64,000 nt of DNA from Bacteroidales bacterium. GTDB lineage: Bacteria > Bacteroidota > Bacteroidia > Bacteroidales > UBA932. Under the pieces are notes generated by a model. The model made no database searches. It was given only the letters and a program-made list of their open reading frames with translations, and was not told where the DNA came from. Positions 60,664 through 64,000 of this stretch are shown here, piece by piece; position 1 is the stretch's first letter, and each line of letters opens with the position of its first letter. The stretch lies in NCBI GenBank assembly GCA_024402135.1, contig JAKSJN010000005.1:1-64000 (forward strand), written 5' to 3'. The position numbers and the translations under genes were made by a program.

Positions 60664-61881
60664 ATGGCAAAAAAACCTGCACATTACTGCGTGCTCTGCG
60701 GTCGCAGCCAGTCTGAAGTCCCGATGCTCATGAGCGGTCTGGACGGACATATCTGCAGCGACTGCGCCAAGATGGCATATGAGTATGTGGTCGGCGTAGA
60801 GAAAGAAAACCAGGACAGAACCTCCGGAAAGCGTCTGGACAGCCTCCAGAAACCTAAGGAGATCAAGGAATACCTGGATCAGTATGTTATCGGACAGGAC
60901 AGAGCCAAGAAATTGCTTGCCGTTGCGGTATACAACCACTATAAGAGAGTCAACCACAACATCGTTGACAAGGCCGGTGACGGAGTAGAGCTTGGCAAGA
61001 GCAACATACTTCTTGTCGGTCCGACCGGTACAGGCAAGACCTTGCTCGCCAAAACTATCGCAAAGCTCTTGAACGTACCTTTCACAATAGTTGATGCCAC
61101 AGTCTTGACCGAGGCCGGTTACGTCGGTGAGGATGTAGAGAGTATTCTGTCAAGACTCCTCCAGGAAGCGGATTTCGACGAGAGACTCGCCGAGAGAGGT
61201 ATCGTATTCATCGATGAGATTGACAAGATTGCCCGCAAGAGCGACAATCCTTCTATCACCAGAGACGTGTCTGGTGAGGGAGTACAGCAGGCAATGCTGA
61301 AACTTCTTGAAGGAAACGTGGTCAATGTACCGCCAAAGGGAGGTCGCAAGCATCCGGAGCAGGAGTTTGCACATATCAATACCGAGAATATCCTGTTCAT
61401 CTGCGGAGGTGCTTTCGAAGGTATCGAGAGAAGGATAGCGCAGAGACTCAACACCAGTGTCATCGGCTTCGGTGCTGCAGCCAAGGACGTCATCGACAAG
61501 GAGAATCTTCTTCAGTATGTCGAGCCCGAGGATCTCAGAGCCTACGGACTCATCCCGGAGATCATCGGCCGACTTCCGGTCGTGACCCATCTTGACCACC
61601 TTGACAGAGAGTCGCTCAAGCGTATCCTTACCGAGCCGAAGAATGCGATCATCAAACAGTACGAGAAGATGTTCGAACTTGACGGCATGAAGCTTACTAT
61701 CGATCCAGAGGTCCTTGACATCATTGTCGATACTTCTATCAAGAATAAGCTTGGAGCCCGTGGACTTCGTGCAATATGTGAGAAGATCATGTCGGACGTG
61801 ATGTACGAAGCTCCGTCGTCAGACAAGAAGGAATACCATCTTACAGCCGAGTACGCCAACTCCCGTCTGGAAATGAAGTAA
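60664..61881 (+). CDS. clpX: ATP-dependent protease ATPase subunit ClpX
   Basis: 405 aa. Zinc-binding C4 domain (CVLC ... CSDC, residues 9-34), Walker A GPTGTGKT, Walker [10 protein letters not shown], and the IGF-type loop (SVIGFGAA) that docks onto ClpP. clpP, usually between tig and clpX, is absent here. No clear -7 box upstream was found in the 15 nt after the tig terminator. Confidence 0.95.
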   Translation: MAKKPAHYCVLCGRSQSEVPMLMSGLDGHICSDCAKMAYEYVVGVEKENQDRTSGKRLDSLQKPKEIKEYLDQYVIGQDRAKKLLAVAVYNHYKRVNHNIVDKAGDGVELGKSNILLVGPTGTGKTLLAKTIAKLLNVPFTIVDATVLTEAGYVGEDVESILSRLLQEADFDERLAERGIVFIDEIDKIARKSDNPSITRDVSGEGVQQAMLKLLEGNVVNVPPKGGRKHPEQEFAHINTENILFICGGAFEGIERRIAQRLNTSVIGFGAAAKDVIDKENLLQYVEPEDLRAYGLIPEIIGRLPVVTHLDHLDRESLKRILTEPKNAIIKQYEKMFELDGMKLTIDPEVLDIIVDTSIKNKLGARGLRAICEKIMSDVMYEAPSSDKKEYHLTAEYANSRLEMK

Positions 61882-61917
61882 AGAAAAACAGCAATCCGAA
61901 AGGGTTGCTGTTTTTCT
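61882..61917. terminator. Bidirectional terminator of clpX and the ABC exporter gene
   Basis: 16-bp stem with one mismatch (61882-61897 and 61902-61917), GAAA loop, A- and T-rich ends in both directions. It fills the whole gap between the convergent stops. Confidence 0.88.
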
Positions 61918-63840
61918 TTAACTTATCTCATTACCAGTGTACAGTTCGTAGTATTTTCCCTTGAGGGCGAGAAGTTCCTCGTGCTTTCCTCTCTCGATGA
62001 TGCGGCCCTTGTCCATTACCATGATATAGTCGGCATTGCGTACGGTTGAGAGACGATGTGCAATCACGAAACTTGTACGTCCTTTCATCAACGAATCCAT
62101 GCCTTTCTGGATCAGCTTCTCGGTACGGGTATCGATCGACGATGTCGCCTCGTCAAGAATGAGCACAGGAGGGTCTGCGACAGCTGCGCGGGCAATGGCC
62201 AGCAACTGGCGCTCGCCCTGGCTGAGATTGCTACCGTCAGCGTTCAGCATGGTCTCATATCCGAGAGGAAGGCGTCGTATGAACTGATCTGCACATACAA
62301 GTCTTGCAGCAGCCTTGCATTCCTCATCTGTTGCGTCCAGGCGTCCATATCGTATGTTTTCCATAACGGTTCCGGAGAAGAGATGAGTCTCCTGCAGCAC
62401 GGTACCAAGACTCCGTCGGAGGGAATCCAGACTGATGCCGCTGACAGGGAAACCGTCGTAGAGTATGGTGCCATCCTGGATTTCGTAGAATCTGTTGATG
62501 AGGTTGGTGATAGTCGTCTTTCCTGCGCCTGTACCACCGACGAACGCAATCTTCTGACCAGGATATGCCGTCAGTGTGATATCATAGAGTACCTGCTTCT
62601 CGGGAACATAGCCGAAATCAACGTCCTGGAGGGACACGAGGCCCTCAAGAGGGACTTTCTTTTCTCCATCCTTCCACTGCCATGAGCCCTTGCCGTTGCT
62701 TTCGAGGGTAACATCTCCCTTGTCTTCCTGGGCGATCTCATCAAGCATGGCATAGACTCTGTCGGAACCGGCGGAAGCCATCACGAGACTGTTGATTTCA
62801 TTGGAAATCTGTGATATCGGTCGGGTAAAATTCCTCTGGAGAGTAAGGAACGATACCAAGGTTCCCAGGGTCAGCATGGTGCCGTCAAGCCCACGGAAGA
62901 ATGCACCGTCAAGACCTTTGATAGCGATAAGTGCACCGATGACTGCCAACAGAACGTATCCGAAGTTTCCGAGGTTGTGATTGACAGGCATGACGATGCT
63001 TGTAATCTTGTTCGCGTTGAAGACGCTTTTACGCAGTTTTTCGTTGAGCTCGGCAAACTGTTCCATCGCCTGTTTTTCGTGACAGTAGACCTTTACGACC
63101 TTCTGGCCCGAAACCATCTCCTCGATGAATCCGTTCACCGCGCCAAGATTCTCCTGACGCTGCTTGAAATATACCTTGGAAAGTGACCCCAGCTTACGTG
63201 TTGCATAGAACATTATTGCGGCAATGCCCATGGTGACGATTGTCAGTGGAATGCTGAGTGCAATCATGCTGACAAAGGTCGCGCAGAGGGTGATCATAGC
63301 GCTGAACAGATTTGGAACCGTGCTGCCGATGACCTGTCTCAGCGTGTCGACGTCATTCGTGAATGTAGACATGACGTCGCCGTGGGAGTGGCTGTCGAAG
63401 TACCTGAGCGGCAGTTTCTCCATATGCTGGAACATGTCCCGTCGCAGTCGCAGCATGGTTCCCTGGCCGACTTTGATCATGAGCATGCTGCTGAGATAGC
63501 CGGCGATTATGCCTGCCAGAAGGACTGCCGAGAGCCTTAGGATAGCAAAAGCCAAAGGACCATAGTCTGGTCCCACTCCGACATCTCCGAACAGGCCGCT
63601 GATGGCAGGAGAGTCCAGCATGGGCAGGATATAGTCGTCGATGAGGTTTCTGGTGAACAGGGCAGATGCTACAGAAGTCACAGATGATATGACGATGCAC
63701 AACAGTACCGCAGCTATGCGTCCTTTGTACAGTTTCCAGATCAGCTTGAAAAGTCTTCCGACGCTGGCCGATTTCTTGAGATCCTTGAATGTGGCACCGG
63801 AGCCCCGCTCCATTCTGCCACCTGGCTGAAACTGTCTCAT
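61918..63840 (-). CDS. ABC exporter, membrane and ATPase domains fused
   Basis: 640 aa. Six membrane helices in the first 330 residues, then the nucleotide-binding domain: Walker A GGTGAGKTT, signature LSQGERQLLAIARA, Walker B VLILDEATSSID and H-loop IAHRLSTV. MsbA/multidrug type. Its start overlaps the stop of the upstream exporter gene (ATGA), so the two probably form a heterodimer. Confidence 0.88.
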   Translation of the reverse strand: MRQFQPGGRMERGSGATFKDLKKSASVGRLFKLIWKLYKGRIAAVLLCIVISSVTSVASALFTRNLIDDYILPMLDSPAISGLFGDVGVGPDYGPLAFAILRLSAVLLAGIIAGYLSSMLMIKVGQGTMLRLRRDMFQHMEKLPLRYFDSHSHGDVMSTFTNDVDTLRQVIGSTVPNLFSAMITLCATFVSMIALSIPLTIVTMGIAAIMFYATRKLGSLSKVYFKQRQENLGAVNGFIEEMVSGQKVVKVYCHEKQAMEQFAELNEKLRKSVFNANKITSIVMPVNHNLGNFGYVLLAVIGALIAIKGLDGAFFRGLDGTMLTLGTLVSFLTLQRNFTRPISQISNEINSLVMASAGSDRVYAMLDEIAQEDKGDVTLESNGKGSWQWKDGEKKVPLEGLVSLQDVDFGYVPEKQVLYDITLTAYPGQKIAFVGGTGAGKTTITNLINRFYEIQDGTILYDGFPVSGISLDSLRRSLGTVLQETHLFSGTVMENIRYGRLDATDEECKAAARLVCADQFIRRLPLGYETMLNADGSNLSQGERQLLAIARAAVADPPVLILDEATSSIDTRTEKLIQKGMDSLMKGRTSFVIAHRLSTVRNADYIMVMDKGRIIERGKHEELLALKGKYYELYTGNEIS

Positions 63841-64000
63841 GCTGTAACCTCCTTCTTTGCAGCTTCGTCGAAGTCTCCTTCTCCGCCACTGGTCTGCATT
63901 TCGTGGATATCACGATATATCTCATTGTCCCTGAGAAGATTCTCGTGAGTGTCGAATCCGTTTATGCGTCCCTGCTCCATCACTATTATCCTGTCCGCGT
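63837..64000 (-). CDS. ABC exporter, partner subunit (C-terminal end only)
   Basis: Only the last 53 codons are in the window: ADRIIVMEQGRINGFDTHEN is the standard end of an ABC exporter nucleotide-binding domain, followed by an acidic tail. The gene continues beyond position 64000. Confidence 0.85.
   Translation of the reverse strand, partial: ADRIIVMEQGRINGFDTHENLLRDNEIYRDIHEMQTSGGEGDFDEAAKKEVTA

Overview
The window looks like a chromosomal contig of a member of the Bacteroidales (Bacteroidota). Four signs support this: promoters of the TTTG-N19/21-TAnnTTTG type sit in front of most transcription units; Shine-Dalgarno sites are almost absent; fimbrillin-type lipoproteins are present; and the arginine operon encodes an N-succinylornithine carbamoyltransferase close to the Bacteroides fragilis enzyme, including Pro90. 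Genus cannot be set from the sequence alone. No tRNA, rRNA or CRISPR array was recognised.

Layout. (1) 0.1-3.5 kb: an AT-richer surface-fimbria locus with a small Cys-containing protein, a fimbrillin-like lipoprotein and a secreted von Willebrand A (VWA) protein resembling a fimbrial tip. (2) 3.5-11.5 kb: an accessory island. Six clusters of a 31-bp inverted-repeat unit (13 units, strict 52-bp period inside each cluster) separate five single-gene segments in mixed orientation: three PD-(D/E)XK Rpn-family nucleases, a frameshifted DUF3800 gene, and a rhuM gene interrupted by a near-identical copy of the first Rpn gene. A promoter-hairpin-U-run module, probably a small RNA, lies just before rhuM. 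(3) 11.5-20 kb, minus strand: a tightly packed arginine operon (GNAT acyltransferase, argG, argC, argD, argF', argB, argE-like, agcS) behind a structured leader of about 210 nt. (4) 20-26.4 kb: tadA (minus), an iron/B12-type ABC importer (permease and ATPase), polA, a sigma factor, rsmG and rpmH. (5) 26.5-35.5 kb: a membrane protein with an HTH regulator and paired operators, an esterase, an M28 peptidase lipoprotein, a small lipoprotein, a helix-hairpin-helix protein, rsmI, an ECF sigma factor with a membrane partner, an AI-2E family permease and tdk. (6) 35.5-48 kb: a CE15-like glucuronoyl esterase, a PspC-PadR-PspC operon, recA-trpS-serpin-outer-membrane protein, a THUMP-like methyltransferase, a phosphohexomutase, nth and an FtsE-like ATPase. 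(7) 48-64 kb: a large TPR protein with a partner beta-barrel, gyrB, an alpha-oxoamine synthase with an SDR (sphingolipid-type pair), a PgpH-like 7TM-HD phosphohydrolase, tig, clpX, and a two-gene ABC exporter whose second gene runs off the end.

Most of the window is ordinary housekeeping sequence. The unusual part is 3.5-11.5 kb, where repeats and genes alternate like cassettes and where one element can be seen interrupting another gene. No recombinase is present in the window, so any mobilising enzyme would have to be elsewhere.
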